From positions 37,113,198-37,177,197 of the forward strand of contig NC_083577.1 of NCBI RefSeq assembly GCF_027579695.1: a DNA stretch of 64,000 bases, written 5' to 3'. Each line of letters begins with the position of its first letter. Position 1 is the stretch's first letter. Origin of the DNA: Neoarius graeffei (lineage: Eukaryota; Chordata; Actinopteri; Siluriformes; Ariidae). Below, one piece after another: positions 1-10,668 of this stretch. The notes under the pieces were generated by a model. It had not been told where the DNA came from. It saw only the letters and a program-made list of their open reading frames with translations, and ran no database searches. Both the position numbers and the translations under genes were made by a program.

Positions 1-234
1 AGTGCGCACCCTCCAGAGGGCACTCGCTGTTCAGGGCGGAGTGATTTGGAGCGCAGGATGCCTGCGGAGCCGAGCGTATCCGTGTATTGGCGTTGCTGTG
101 TGCACGCGAATCGTGTATTGGTGTTGCTGTGTGCACACTGATCGTTTTAAAAACGTTAATCTGATGATCCGCTGATACGGTCTAATGTAAACCCCACCTC
201 AGACAAATCCCAGAACCTCCCAATGACAGCCATG

Positions 235-235
<1 letters not shown>

Positions 236-276
<41 letters not shown>
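236..276. repeat. (TGA)n trinucleotide microsatellite
   Basis: Uninterrupted TGA/ATG repeat of about 13 units. It produces a spurious poly-His reading frame on the minus strand. Upstream, at about 80-140, a 25-bp motif (CGTGTATTGG-GTTGCTGTGTGCAC) occurs twice in direct orientation. No gene is visible in the first 500 bases. Confidence 0.9.
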
Positions 277-525
277 GAGAGAGTCACCCTCCACAGGGGA
301 GGAACTTGTCCCAGAGTGGGCTTCCTCACTGAGCCCAATTTACAAATGTGCATTTTAGGCAAGTTATACTCAGTGTAATATAAAAACTGGTGGCTCCATT
401 GAACCAGAATAGCATACAGTTTTCCTTGATGTACGTAGCTTACACAAGAAAGCATGTTGTTATAAAGACACATGAACACAACATTTCTATTTGCCATGTA
501 ATTTATTTTTTTAGAAGCTCAATTT

Positions 526-712
526 TTAGTTTGTAGTCCTCCTCCTGTAAACATTGGACTCTTCTGTGCTGTTTGGGAAGTCCATATCAAGCTCCAGTTT
601 TCTGTCCAGCAGGGATGGTGTTGGAGCAGCAGCAGCAGACGATGGAGATGCTTCAGGCTGAGGATCACACACCTGTGACGTTGAAGGCCCCGGTTCCTCT
701 GATGGCTCCATG
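526..712 (-). pseudogene. possible terminal coding exon of an unrecognised gene or transposon
   Basis: On the minus strand a pyrimidine-rich tract ending TTTCTGCAG precedes an ATG-containing open stretch of about 61 codons (MEPSEEPGPSTSQ...), which is Ser/Pro/Ala-rich and acidic and ends NVYRRRTTN. An AATAAA-like run follows the stop codon. A second in-frame piece lies upstream at 906-1005. I do not recognise the family. The low-complexity acidic tail resembles C-termini of MYB/SANT-like accessory proteins of Harbinger transposons, but this is a guess. It could be chance. Confidence 0.25.
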
Positions 713-905
713 CTGCAGAAAAGGGGTAAAACACAAAGCCTGTTATATTCAGTTGTTTCTTTTGTTTTCATTAATTTCACGGAATACCATGATGGCAATG
801 AGCATATGGGAAATGGTGTGTACATGTCCGATACCTTAAATAAAAATTGTTCTTGATATTGTGTTTATCTGCCTGTTGGTTTATGGAAACCAATTTGTTC
901 TACCT

Positions 906-1005
906 TCATTGCATTTCCTCCAGCTGAATCATCGACCTGTTGGTGGCTTCCTTCAGCCCGGTGATGCTCTCTTCTGACTGCCCAAGCACATTAAACATGG
1001 TCTCT
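906..1005 (-). pseudogene. short coding-like fragment (alpha-helical C-terminus)
   Basis: The minus strand reads ETMFNVLGQSEESITGLKEA and on to QLEEMQ and a stop, an amphipathic helix-like segment. It may be an exon of the same gene or transposon as the fragment at 526-712. Nothing else supports it: no clear acceptor and no recognised domain. Confidence 0.2.
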
Positions 1006-1228
1006 GCTATTTGAGACAGTCGTTTAGTCGGTGGTCCAGTCGAGTATATCTGCATTTAAGTTTGAAGTAAGTGGCATTAGCACTCACCTGTGCCTGAAGA
1101 ATCCTGTTTGTGTGCTGTAATCTCCTCTCTCGCTTCAGACTACACCACATACCACCGCTTCTCACACACTTCAAAACTGTTTTCAAACATTTTAGGCTAC
1201 TTTTAAAGTAAAGCTTTGAATGGCTTAC

Positions 1229-1316
1229 GGTCATTTAGCACAAATGTCTTTTCGCACAAGTATTTTAGCACAAATATAGTCATTTCGCACAAATTTAAAG
1301 TCTTTTAGCACAAGTT
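1229..1316. repeat. AGCACAA/CGCACAA repeat cluster, mirrored at 3519-3570
   Basis: About 90 bp with at least four copies of a motif like CATTT(A/C)GCACAAA and CTTTTAGCACAAG. The inverse complement of the same motif (GTGCTAAAAGACTTGTGCGA) is at about 3541-3560. The two clusters bracket the Tc1 copy at 1695-3205 and look like the subterminal ends of an older, otherwise unrecognised element of roughly 0.8 kb that the Tc1 entered. Confidence 0.5.
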
Positions 1317-1694
1317 TTAAGAACATTTAATCTTTATTATAAATACTGATCATGTTTAAAGACGTTTTAATGGATTTTTAAATGAAATTTGCTGAGATTC
1401 CAGTCGAATATTAGCGACTGTATTTCACCACTCCGCTTTCTTGAAACCTCCATGTTTGATGTAGCCCGTATGTTCGTCACCAATCCTCCCTCCAAACAAT
1501 TTAACACAGTAAACCAGTCCAGCTATCGTTGACTTCCAGGTTTGTAACGTGTATATGACAAATAAAGGCTTCTAATTCTAAAAATCTAATCAGAAAATTT
1601 CTGTAACCATGTGATTTTTACTGGCAGCAAAATCCATGAATCAACAAACTTCACATTTATTAAGTTTAAATCTCACTCAGTTAGTTAACACATA
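1317..1694. other. AT-rich stretch, no gene seen
   Basis: AT-rich sequence between the GCACAA repeat cluster and the Tc1 element. No ORF, splice signal or recognised repeat was found. Confidence 0.5.
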
Positions 1695-3205
1695 CAGTGC
1701 CTTGAAAAAGTATTCATACCCCTTGAACTTTTTCACATTTTTCCACCTTACAGCCACGAACTTAAAAGTTTTTTATTGAGATTTTATGTGATAGACCAAC
1801 ACAGAGTAGCACATAATTGTGAAGTGAAACAAAAATGATAAATGGTCTTCAAAATTTTAAACAAATAAAAATCTGAAAAATGTGGTGTGCATTAGTATTC
1901 ACCCCCCTGTACTCTGATGCCTCTAAATACAATCCAGTGCAATCAATTACCTTCAGAAGTCATCTAATTAGTTAATAGAGTCCTACTGTGTGTAATTTAC
2001 TCTCAGCATAAATGCACTTGTTCTGTGAAGGCCTCAGTGGTTTGTTAGAGAACACTGAAGAACAAACAGCATCATGAAGAACAAAGAACTCACCAGACAG
2101 GTCAGGGATAAAGTTCTGGAGAAGTTTAAAGCAGGGTTAGGTTATAAAAAAATATCCCAAGCTCTGAACATCTCAAGAAGCACTGTTCAATCCATCATTC
2201 AAAAATGGAAAAAGTATGGCACAACTGCAAGCCTACCAAGACATGGCCGTCCACCTAAACTGACAGAGCGAGCAAGGAGAGCACCGGTCAGAGAAGCAGC
2301 CAAGAGGCCCATGATCACTCTGGAGGAGCTGCAGAAATCCACAGCTCAGGTGGGAGAATCTGTGCACAGGACAACTATAAGTCGTACACTCCACAAATCT
2401 GGCCTTTTTGGAAGAGTGGCAAGAAGAAAGCCATTGTTGAAAGACAGGCATAAGAAGCCATGTAGGGGACACAGCAAACATGTGGAAGAAGGTGCTTTGG
2501 TCAGATGAGACCAAAGTTGAACTTTTTGGCCTAAACGCAAAGCGCTATGTGTGGCGGAAAACTAACACTGCTCATCACCCTGCACACACCATCCCCACTG
2601 TGAAACATGGTGGTGGCAGCATCATGCTATGGGGATGCTTTTCTTCAGCAGGGACAGGGAAGCTGGTCAGAGTTGATGGGAAGATGGATGGAGCTAAATA
2701 CAGGGCAATCCTGGCCAGAGCTACAATGGAATGGTTTAGATCAAAGAATATTCATGTGTTAGAATGGCCCAGTCAAAGTCCAGACCTAAATCCCATTGAG
2801 CATCTGTGGCAAGACTTGAAAATTGCTGTTCACAGACGCTCTCCATCCAATCTGGCTGAGCTTGAGCTATTTTGCAAAGAAGAATGGGCAAAAGTTTCAG
2901 TGTCTAGATGTGCAAAGCTGGTAGAGACATACCACAAAAGACTTGCAGCTGTAATTGCAGCAAAAGGTGGCTCTACAAAGTATTGACGCAGGGGGGGCTG
3001 AATACTAATGCACACCATGTTTTTCAGATTTTTATTTGTTTAAAATTTTGAAGACCATTTATCATTTTCGTTTCACTTCACAATTATGTGCTACTCTGTG
3101 TTGGTCTATCACATAAAATCTCAATAAAAAACTTTTAAGTTCGTGGTTGTAAGGTGGAAAAATGTGAAAAAGTTCAAGGAGTACGAATACTTTTGCAAGG
3201 CACTG
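1695..3205 (+). mobile_element. Tc1/mariner transposon, internally deleted (copy A)
   Basis: Terminal inverted repeats start CAGTGCCTTGAAAAAGTATT on the left and end in its inverse on the right, flanked by TA target duplications (1693-1694, 3206-3207). The long TIRs are about 200 bp and run to GGTCTTCAAAATTTTAAAC. Length is about 1.5 kb. The transposase inside is frameshifted and deleted. It belongs to a different Tc1 family from copies B, D, E and F (CAGTGGTGCTTGAAAG termini). Confidence 0.95.
2074..2986 (+). pseudogene. Tc1 transposase pseudogene (copy A)
   Basis: A Tc1 transposase in two frames. 2074-2508 encodes the paired-like HTH (MKNKELTRQVRDK...) with the GRPPKL AT-hook-like motif. 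2480-2986 starts before [10 protein letters not shown] (first catalytic Asp) and carries [11 protein letters not shown] (third catalytic residue) and the usual C-terminus KGGSTKY. Two lesions are visible: a deletion/frameshift near 2460-2500, and loss of the block that normally holds the second catalytic Asp (QQDNDPKHT), so RAILAR joins directly to ATMEWFR. It cannot encode an active DDE transposase. Confidence 0.9.
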
Positions 3206-3418
3206 TATACAGTACTGACACAGGTACTAAACAATCCCATTGCCATTGCAATGCGAAACTTGTCTAAAAAGATCACTTTTTTCAGTGAATAAAACCAAAG
3301 AAAAGAATGTCACATAAAGATACAAGGGAAAATGCAAAATTAACAAAAACAAAAAGTGGCCTGAGATGGAGTTTATGGACAGCAAGATGCTCCCAAAGTC
3401 TGGGTGAGTGTATTCACT

Positions 3419-3441
3419 GTGTGTGTGTGTGTGTGTGTGTT
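3419..3441. repeat. (GT)n microsatellite
   Basis: About ten GT dinucleotides directly downstream of the Tc1 copy. Confidence 0.9.
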
Positions 3442-3518
3442 CACGACTTCAGTGATCAGGCTTATTTTTATACCCAAACACTTGACACTATGGCATCTTC
3501 AGGGTTGTTTACAACAAT

Positions 3519-3570
3519 TGCGCAAAATGACTTTAGAGTTGTGCTAAAAGACTTGTGCGAAATGACTGGA
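3519..3570. repeat. inverse copy of the 1229-1316 GCACAA repeat cluster
   Basis: Contains TTGCGCAAAATGACTTTAG and GTGCTAAAAGACTTGTGCGA, the reverse complement of motifs at 1234-1316. See that entry. Confidence 0.5.
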
Positions 3571-3629
3571 AACCCTTTGAATTTATTCAGCAGATTTCAT
3601 TACATTAAACACTATTCATAATTACAACA

Positions 3630-3980
3630 TGTGGGTGGCATGGTGGTGTAGTGGTTAGCACTGTCGCCTCACAGCAAGAAGGTTCTGGGTTCGAACCCAG
3701 CGTCCGACGAGGGCCTTTCTGTGTGGAGTTTGTATGTTCTCCCCGTGTCTGCGTGGGTTTCCTCCTACAGTCCAAAGACATGCAGGTTAGGTTAATTGGT
3801 GGCTCTAAATTGACCGTGAGTGTGAATGGTTGGTTGTGTCTCTATGTGTGTGCCAGCCCTGCAATGAGCTGGCGACTTGTCCAGGGTGTACCCTGCCTCT
3901 CGCCCATGATCAGTTGGGATAGGCTCCAGCTTGCCCCCGCGACCCGACACAGGATAAGCGGTTACAGATAAAACATACAA
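3630..3980 (+). mobile_element. tRNA-derived SINE, first unit of a tandem pair
   Basis: The head GGTGGCATGGTGGTGTAGTG carries the pol III A box, and GGTTCGAACCC the B box. It then has the body (GTTCTCCCCGTGTCTGCGTG, AAAGACATGCAGGTTAGG, TGGGATAGGCTCCAGCTTG) and the tail GGATAAGCGGTTACAGATAA. It is flanked by a perfect 19-bp direct repeat ACTATTCATAATTACAACA at 3611-3629 and 3981-3999. Confidence 0.95.
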
Positions 3981-3999
3981 ACTATTCATAATTACAACA

Positions 4000-4341
4000 G
4001 GTGGTGTAGTGGTTAGCACTGTCGCCTCACAGCAAGAAGGTCCTGGGTTTGAGCCCAGCGGCCGACGGGGGCCTTTCTGTGTGGAGTTTGTATGTTCTCC
4101 CCGTGTCTGCGTGGGTTTCCTCCGGTTTCCCCCACAGTCCAAAGACATGCAGGTTAGGTTAATTGGTGGCTCTAAATTGACCGTAGGTGTGAATGTGAAT
4201 AGTTGTTTGTATCGATGTGTCAGCCCTGAGATGATCTGGCGACTTGTCCAGGGTGTACCCCGCCTCTCGCCCATAGTCAGCTGGGATAGGCTTCAGCTTG
4301 CCCGCGACCCTGTAGGACAGGATAAGTGGCTACAGATAATG
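4000..4341 (+). mobile_element. tRNA-derived SINE, second unit of a tandem pair
   Basis: Same SINE family, starting directly at GGTGGTGTAGTGGTTAGCAC without the GGGCGGCAC head and immediately after the second copy of the 19-bp flank. It ends GGATAAGTGGCTACAGATAATG. The missing head and shared flank suggest duplication of a flank-plus-SINE unit, or insertion of one SINE at the edge of the other. Confidence 0.9.
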
Positions 4342-4825
4342 GAATTACATGTCTTAGAGACTAAATTTTATGATCGATTTCACAGTCCATTCTATGTACA
4401 TTTAAATTTTTTTTATTTTGTTGATCAAACAATCACTCCTTTTAAAAGAATGTAATTGGTTGATCCTAGCAACAAACACACCTCCTCGCTAAGGTAAGCT
4501 TTTGTCCCTTCCTTGTTCAGAGTTGCTCTGAGCATCTTCCTTAATCACTCCTACACTATGACTCCTTGCTAGACATTTTTAGGCTACGTTAGGAGCTCTC
4601 GGAGTATTCTCAGAAGGTTTGTGAATATGGCCCTGGTGTACAAGTGATCCTATTAAAGTGGCCAGTGAGTCTATATTGCATAATCTAGTAGTCCAATAGT
4701 TTCCACTTGTTAAACTCACCAGTGCCATCTAGTGCTTAATGATCACTAGGTGCATGGATTAAAGAGGCAGCGTTTTTCTGGAAATGGTGCTTAGTGGCAG
4801 TTCTGCCATTACAGAAAGGAAAACC
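4342..4825. other. no gene seen
   Basis: Moderately AT-rich single-copy-looking sequence between SINEs. No ORF, splice site or repeat recognised. Confidence 0.5.
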
Positions 4826-4837
4826 AGGTCAGCTGTC

Positions 4838-5213
4838 TGGGCGGCACGGTGGTGTAGTGGTTAGCGCTGTCGCCTCACAGCAAGAAGGTCCTGGGTTTGA
4901 GCCCCGGGGCCGTCGAGGGCCTTTCTGTGTGGAGTTTGCATGTTCTCCCCGTGTCCGCGTGGGTTTCCTCCGGGTGCTCCGGTTTCCCCCACAGTCCAAA
5001 GACATGCAGGTTAGGTTAACCGGTGACTCTAAATTGACCGTAGGTGTGAATGTGAGTATGAATGGTTGTCTGTGTCTATGTGTCAGCCCTGTGATGACCT
5101 GGCGACTTGTCCAGGGCGTACCCCGCCTTTCGCCCGTAGTCAGCTGGGATAGGCTCCAGCTTGCCTGCGACCCTGTAGAAGGATAAAGCGGCTAGAGATA
5201 ATGAGATGAGATG
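4838..5213 (+). mobile_element. full-length tRNA-derived SINE with 12-bp TSD
   Basis: Complete copy from GGGCGGCACGGTGGTGTAGT to the tail AGAGATAATGAGATGAGATG. A perfect target-site duplication AGGTCAGCTGTC is at 4826-4837 and 5214-5225. It is a good reference copy for the family in this window (about 375 bp). Confidence 0.97.
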
Positions 5214-5362
5214 AGGTCAGCTGTCCGTAGTCCATACCACATTTTGTCCCAAGCCCTGGCATTATATACAGCAGGCCTGTTTAATTAATAGCAATTAATC
5301 TGATAACACATGCACACAGTATCAGTCATTTGAAACACAATACAATGACTATTTTAAACCTT

Positions 5363-5368
5363 TTTATT
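5363..5368 (-). terminator. candidate poly(A) signal of jagn1
   Basis: AATAAA on the minus strand, about 290 bp after the jagn1 stop, followed by a GT-rich stretch. It would define a 3' UTR of about 5345-5658. It is the first canonical hexamer past the stop. Confidence 0.55.
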
Positions 5369-5658
5369 GCGACAGCATAAAAATACCAGTGAATTAAAAA
5401 GCAGATGGTGTAATAAAACAATGTACGTCTATACATAAATTACAGCTGACCGTCAGAGGTGCTTCACTCAACAGAAGTATCATTTATAATGTCCTTTCTG
5501 AAATGAATGTCTAAATATATTGTGATAGTGGCCACGACGTAAAGAATAAACAAAGCCCAGTTTTATGTACGTTTGATCCTTTCTACTAATTCCATGCATG
5601 TCAAACCTGTGAGTAATGTACAACAGTATGACTTGTAAACAGTTCAACAAAAGTCTCT

Positions 5659-7113
5659 TTATTTTTTCTTTTTTTCCTGTGTGGAGTCAAACCAGGCATC
5701 CAGTAGCTTCTTGCTGTAGTAAATTTGCCCTGCATGCACCTGAATGGCGATCACCATCAGCAGGTACATCACTGACACTGCCGAGAAGCCAAAGATAAAT
5801 CGGTAAGCCTTGCCATGTCGGTACAGCTGCTGTGCCACCGGGAACATCTCCATGGCACCGAAAATGAGTGGAGCCACAGAAAATAGGCCAGCACTGATCA
5901 TGGAGATCACCAGGTAGCTGATGTTGTTCCTGGGCATGGCCATGCTAGACAGCAGTGAGGGCAGCAGGCTGAGGAGGTATGGGTACTCCCACTGATAGGG
6001 CATGGCCACTACATCATGGGAGAACAGCTTAAAGTGGGCAACTGTCACCTGGGAAGCAATGAGTAACCATATAACGAGATGCACTATGGTCAGCTTCTTG
6101 ATCTCAGACTTTAAGGAAGCACTGCAACACAGAGGGGTCAAGTTAGAGGACAGATGGAAAAGATGAGCTGGCCGTTTGTAAACGCTAAATTAATAAATAT
6201 TCATTCACTCTATTCAAAGGCATCAAAATCTCAGGGAACCTATTGTACGTTTCCGTCTTTCCACAGATTTTCTGAGATACTCAGACATCATTTAAGACAC
6301 TGTACTATTCATATAACGTTTGCTGATTTGTGGCCGATTGTTTTGAAACAAATCGGCCACAAGCTCGGTCTTCAAAAGCGAGAACACAGACAGGTAAGAC
6401 GCGACGCTCTCATTTGGCTACATAACAAAAACAATGCTCGTTGTTTATCTGCATTTAGATTAATACATGTAACCTGTATTGTGTGTTTAAGTTACCGGTA
6501 TAAGATGATTTAATTTGCTTCAGAATGTGATTGTCTCAGTTCTTCTGATTATTTAATTAGCCTTTGACGTTTTATCAGTGAAAATGCATGCATGTACATG
6601 TATGCTGCATAAGTTATAACACCCATCCTGTTTTAATGAGAGTCAACCCACAATCAATGAAGTCAAATCAGTCTTAGTTGAGCAAGTCGGTAACGGTGTT
6701 TCTTACTTTCACCATAAATTATTATTTATATGACTTTGGTCTATAGCTGTAAAAGGCCTCGGGCTTAAAACCGGTTACCGCTGTGATGTCACGCACTCAG
6801 GGCTGGCTGGCTCAGCGGGGCAGCTCCAATGCCAACTTTGCGGTCGATTTTAACTCTCAAAAATATATATATATATTTTTTTTTTATTCCCATTTATGCA
6901 GCATACAAGAGTCAAGGATGGAGATACTATCCACTCAAATTTATTTAAAAATAAAAGGTTCTGCGTATCTCCTTTAATGACAAAACATGGATGGGCAGCG
7001 AGGATTTACTGCTTAAGATACTACCTCATCTGATAATGAGGAGCCACTTTCTCTCTATGCTTGAAGTCACTCCCATCAGTCCTGGCAGTTCTTGGGCCGG
7101 CACGTGAGGTCAT
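5659..7113 (-). CDS. jagn1: jagunal homologue 1, two coding exons (7113-7025 and 6121-5659)
   Basis: Jagunal is a small ER membrane protein needed for ER organisation and the early secretory pathway; human JAGN1 mutations cause severe congenital neutropenia. Exon 1 encodes [20 protein letters not shown] and on to HYQM, ending AG before the donor GTAG at 7024. Exon 2 starts at 6121 after the acceptor TGTGTTGCAG and continues [11 protein letters not shown]. The splice leaves 184 codons including the stop: 183 aa, the human length. The conserved cores [47 protein letters not shown] and [11 protein letters not shown] are present, with four predicted membrane helices and a C-terminal EKKKK (dilysine-type ER retrieval). 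The 903-bp intron (6122-7024) holds nothing recognisable. An acceptor-like CTCCTCACACAG at 7123-7135 just before the ATG suggests a noncoding upstream exon. I cannot tell which teleost jagn1 duplicate this is. Confidence 0.97.
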
Positions 7114-7526
7114 GACTAACTCCTGTGTGAGGAGGACATTTACCATCAGCCTCAAAATGAGAACATACAGGTCAGTGAATGATAAACAGAGCAACAATAT
7201 GCATGAGCAGTCTATATTGGCTCATGAGCTAAAATCTAACTACAGAAAGTATACAGCTGTATACTGTATACGAAAGTTGTATACTGACTGTACCGCAAAT
7301 GTACAGTGATGCTTGAAAGTTTGTGAACCCTTTAGAATTTTCTATATTTCTGCATAATTACGACCTAAAACATAATCAGATGATTTTCACACAAGCCCTG
7401 AAAGTAGATAAAGAGAACCCAGTTAAACAAATCATTCAAAAATATTATACTTGATCATTTATTTATTGAGGAAAATGATCCAATATTACATATCTGTGAG
7501 TGGCAAAAGTATGTGAACCTTTGCTT

Positions 7527-8538
7527 TCAGTATCTGGTGTGAGCCCCTTGTGCAGCAATAACTGCAACTAAACGTTTGCGGTAACTGTTGATCAGTCCTG
7601 CACACCAGCTTGGAGGAATTTTAGCCCGTTCCTCCGTACAGAACAGCTTCAGCTCTGGGATGCTGGTGGGTTTCCTCACATGAACTGCTCGCTTCAGGTC
7701 CTTCCACAACATTTCCATTGGATTAAGGTCAGGACTTTATGACTTGGCCATTCCAAAACATTAACTTTATTCTTCTTTAACCATTCTTTGGTAGAACGAC
7801 TTGTGTGCTTAGGGTCGTTGTCTTGCTACATGACCCACCTTCTCTTGAGATTCAGTTCATGGACAGATGTCCTGACATTTTCCTTTAGAATTCGCTGCTA
7901 TAATTCAGAATTCATTGTTCCATCAATGACGGCAAGCCGTCCTGGCCCAGATGCAGCAAAACAGGCCCAAACCATGATACTACCACCACCACGTTTCACA
8001 GATGGGATAAGGTTCTTATACTGGAATGCAGTGTTTTCCTTTCTTCAAACATAACGCTTCTCATTTAAACCAAAAAGCTCTATTCTGGTCTCATCCGTCC
8101 ACAAAACATTTTTCCAATAGCCTTCTGGCCTGTCCATGTGATCTTTAGCAAACTGCAGACGAGCAGCAATGTTCTTTTTGGAGAGCAGTGGCTTTCTCCT
8201 TGCAACCCTGCCATGCACACCATTGTTGTTCAGTGTTCTCCTGATGGTGGACTCATGAACATTAGCCAATGTGAGAGAGGCCTTCAGTTGCTTACCCTGG
8301 GGTCCTTTGTGACCTCGCCGACTAATACACGCCTTGCTCTTGGAGTGATCTTTGTTGGTCGACCACTCCTGGGGAGGGTAACAATGGTCTTGAATTTCCT
8401 CCATTTCTACATAATCTGTCTGACTGTGGATTGGTGGAGTCCAAACTCTTTAGAGATGGTTTTGTCACCTTTTCCAGCCTGATGAGCATCAACAACACTG
8501 TTTCTGAGGTCCTCAGAAATTTCCTTTGTTCTTGCCAT
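7527..8538 (-). pseudogene. Tc1 transposase pseudogene (copy B)
   Basis: Reads from MARTKEISEDLRNSVVDAHQ at 8538 down to the C-terminal IAAQGAHTRY at 7527, but broken into several frames: a stop after STVRQIM, a small deletion near the GRPTKI region, and a frameshift in the SPDLNPIE block. WTDETRIELF is still visible, so the first catalytic Asp is retained. Non-functional. Confidence 0.9.
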
Positions 8539-8750
8539 GATACACTTCCACAAACATGTGTTGTGAAGATCAGACTTTGATAGATCCCTGTTCTTTAAAT
8601 AAAACAGGGTGCCCACTCCCACCTGATTGTCATCCTATTGATTGAAAACACCTGACTCTAATTTCACACTGCTAATCCTAGAGGTTCACATATTTTTGCC
8701 ACTCACGGATATGTAATATTGGATCATTTTCCTCAATAAGTAAATGATCA

Positions 8751-9129
8751 GGGCGGCACGGTGGTGTAGTGGTTAGCGCCGTCGTCTCACAGCAAGAAGG
8801 TCCTGGGTTCGAGCCCCGTGGCCGGCGAGGGCCTTTCTGTGCGGAGTTTGCATGTTCTCCCCGTGTCCGCGTGGGTTTTCTCCGGGTGCTCCGGTTTCCC
8901 CCACAGTCCAAAGACATGCAGGTTAGGTTAACTGGTGACTCTAAATTGAGCGTAGGTGTGAATGTGAGTGTGAATGGTTGTCTGTGTCTATGTGTCAGAC
9001 CTGTGATGACCTGGCGACTTGTCCAGGGTGTACCCCACCTTTCGCCTGTAGTCAGCTGGGATAGGCTCCAGCTCGCCTGCGACCCTGTAGAACAGGATAA
9101 AGCGGCTAGAGATAATGAGATGAGATAAG
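8751..9129 (+). mobile_element. SINE nested in Tc1 copy B, 13-bp TSD
   Basis: Complete SINE from GGGCGGCACGGTGGTGTAGT to GAGATAATGAGATGAGATAA. The perfect TSD AAGTAAATGATCA (8738-8750, 9130-9142) is Tc1 sequence, so the SINE arrived after the Tc1. Confidence 0.97.
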
Positions 9130-9287
9130 AAGTAAATGATCAAGTATAATATTTTTGTCTGATGTGTTTAACTGGATTCTCTTTGTCTACTTTTAAGACT
9201 TGTGTGAAAATCTGATGTTGTTTTAGGTCATATTTATGCAGAAATATAGAAAATTCTAAAGGGTTCACAAACTTTCAAGCACCACTG

Positions 9288-9857
9288 TATATATATGTGT
9301 GTGTGTATAGCAACAACATTTAAATGCATCCAATACTGTGTGGTTTATGAGGATGACGCTATGTAATATGAAGATTAAAAGACAGTACATGAGGTTATTT
9401 ATTCCAAAGAGATTACTGAATTGGGGGAAAAAAAAAATCACCAAATCACTTACAAAATGCTTCATATAAAAACTTGTATCATCAGTAAGGCCTCCATCAC
9501 TGGGTCAAGGCGAGCCTGGGATTTTAATGACACAGCAGTGCAGCAGAACATGATGGAGCTCGAGTGGTTTTAATATCAGTCGCCTATATGCACTTCTTTT
9601 GCTGGGAAAGCATCATTATTTTAAAAAAAAAGTTAATGATAAGGTTCTGATTAATCTTTATTCCAGATCACAGCCAGTTTGTAGCCTCACTGTACCCAGA
9701 ACAGCTCGAGCGCTGCTGATGTCAGTGACTCACTGATCCCAGGCTTCACCTGCTGAGCGATTTAAACGGCTGTTTCTCTCCCTTCTTCCTGTTTTTATGA
9801 TATCATGTATGTTTTTAACAAGCGCTCACATGAGTAAAAAGCGAATACAATATACTT
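9288..9857. other. non-coding stretch, putative jagn1 5' intron
   Basis: AT-rich sequence with a short TATATATGTGTGTGTG run at the Tc1 edge. No ORF or repeat family recognised. If the upstream jagn1 exon is real, this is intron. Confidence 0.4.
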
Positions 9858-10030
9858 ACTGTCGGCTAGTTGAAGTGCTGACGCAAAAGAGGTTTTATTT
9901 TTATTTATATGCGACAAAGCGCTACACAATAACGTTCCTGTCTATGGCAGCCTACAGACCTGCGCATGCGTAGCACGATTTTCTTTCTCCGCCCTCAAAT
10001 TGAAGCGCAGTATGGTACGCCGATTGGATC
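9858..10030 (-). promoter_or_regulatory. candidate jagn1 promoter and noncoding first exon
   Basis: On the minus strand a CCAAT motif (10023-10027), then a palindromic NRF1-like site CGCATGCGCA (9961-9970), lead into GCACTTCAACTAGCCGACA followed by a perfect donor GTAAGTAT (intron starting at 9859). This local GC/CpG-richer patch contrasts with its flanks. It would splice to the acceptor at 7123, just before the jagn1 ATG. It is inferred from motifs only; transcript data are needed. Confidence 0.4.
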
Positions 10031-10259
10031 ATAACGTAGGCACAACTTTATTCATCACACACTTGTGAAATTCCTCTCTGCATTTAAAGGTGGGGTATGA
10101 GATTTTTTTCAGGAGTATTTTTTACCATATTGCTTGAAAAGCTCCTCACACCCATGTTGCAAGCAGTACAATAGAAGGTTTGACCCAAAAACGAAATATT
10201 TTAATCAGTGGCGATCCTAGAGCGATTTACTCCCCGGGCGAAACACCCTGCTGGCACTC

Positions 10260-10261
<2 letters not shown>

Positions 10262-10290
<29 letters not shown>
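10262..10290. repeat. poly-C homopolymer
   Basis: About 29 consecutive C residues inside the TTAA-flanked element; a second C run is at about 10758-10777. Lengths may be unreliable. Confidence 0.8.
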
Positions 10291-10614
10291 GGCGTTGAAC
10301 TCTGTATTAGCCAACAGGATGTTAACAGCTTTACATGGTCGTTTAAACATTTCTCGTCGTGTGTTGTACGTCGCGGACACGGCCCGTTATAAATTTGCTG
10401 TTACCAGAATGGCAATGATCAAGTCGTAATGTATTATTTAAGACTCTGTGTAATGTCATAATAGTGTAGTACTATGGTAATAAAGTCTTTTTGATGACTA
10501 GTACAACGTTCCGCTGGCGGGATTGTGCATATTATGGAGCTACGACAAGTTAGGCACACACATACACTGATGACGTCACCTGCGCAACTTTGGTATTGGG
10601 CTTCCCAAAATGTT

Positions 10615-10647
<33 letters not shown>

Positions 10648-10668
10648 ACACAGACACACACACACACA
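10615..10668. repeat. (CA)n microsatellite, imperfect
   Basis: CA repeat with a few CAGACA interruptions, inside the TTAA-flanked element. Confidence 0.9.

Larger units (their letters stand above)
7304..9287 (-). mobile_element. Tc1 transposon (copy B), split by a SINE, just upstream of jagn1
   Basis: The left TIR starts CAGTGATGCTTGAAAGTTTG (7304) and the right ends in CAAGCACCACTG (9287), with TA on both sides. The element is about 1.6 kb once the nested SINE (8751-9129 plus its TSD) is removed. It lies 190 bp upstream of the jagn1 start codon, either in its promoter region or in a 5' UTR intron. Confidence 0.95.

Noticed and set aside
156-497. Minus-strand ORF with a 14-His run
   Set aside because: The His run is the (ATG)n microsatellite read on the other strand. 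No splice signals or family match.
4838-4920. tRNA gene at SINE heads
   Set aside because: A and B boxes are present, but it is the diverged tRNA-like head of a SINE followed by the SINE body.
5659-6141. Taking the 160-codon frame from MTPLCCSAS as the jagn1 start
   Set aside because: That Met lies in intron sequence upstream of the acceptor TGTGTTGCAG. The true start is in the exon at 7113-7025, which restores the 183-aa family length.
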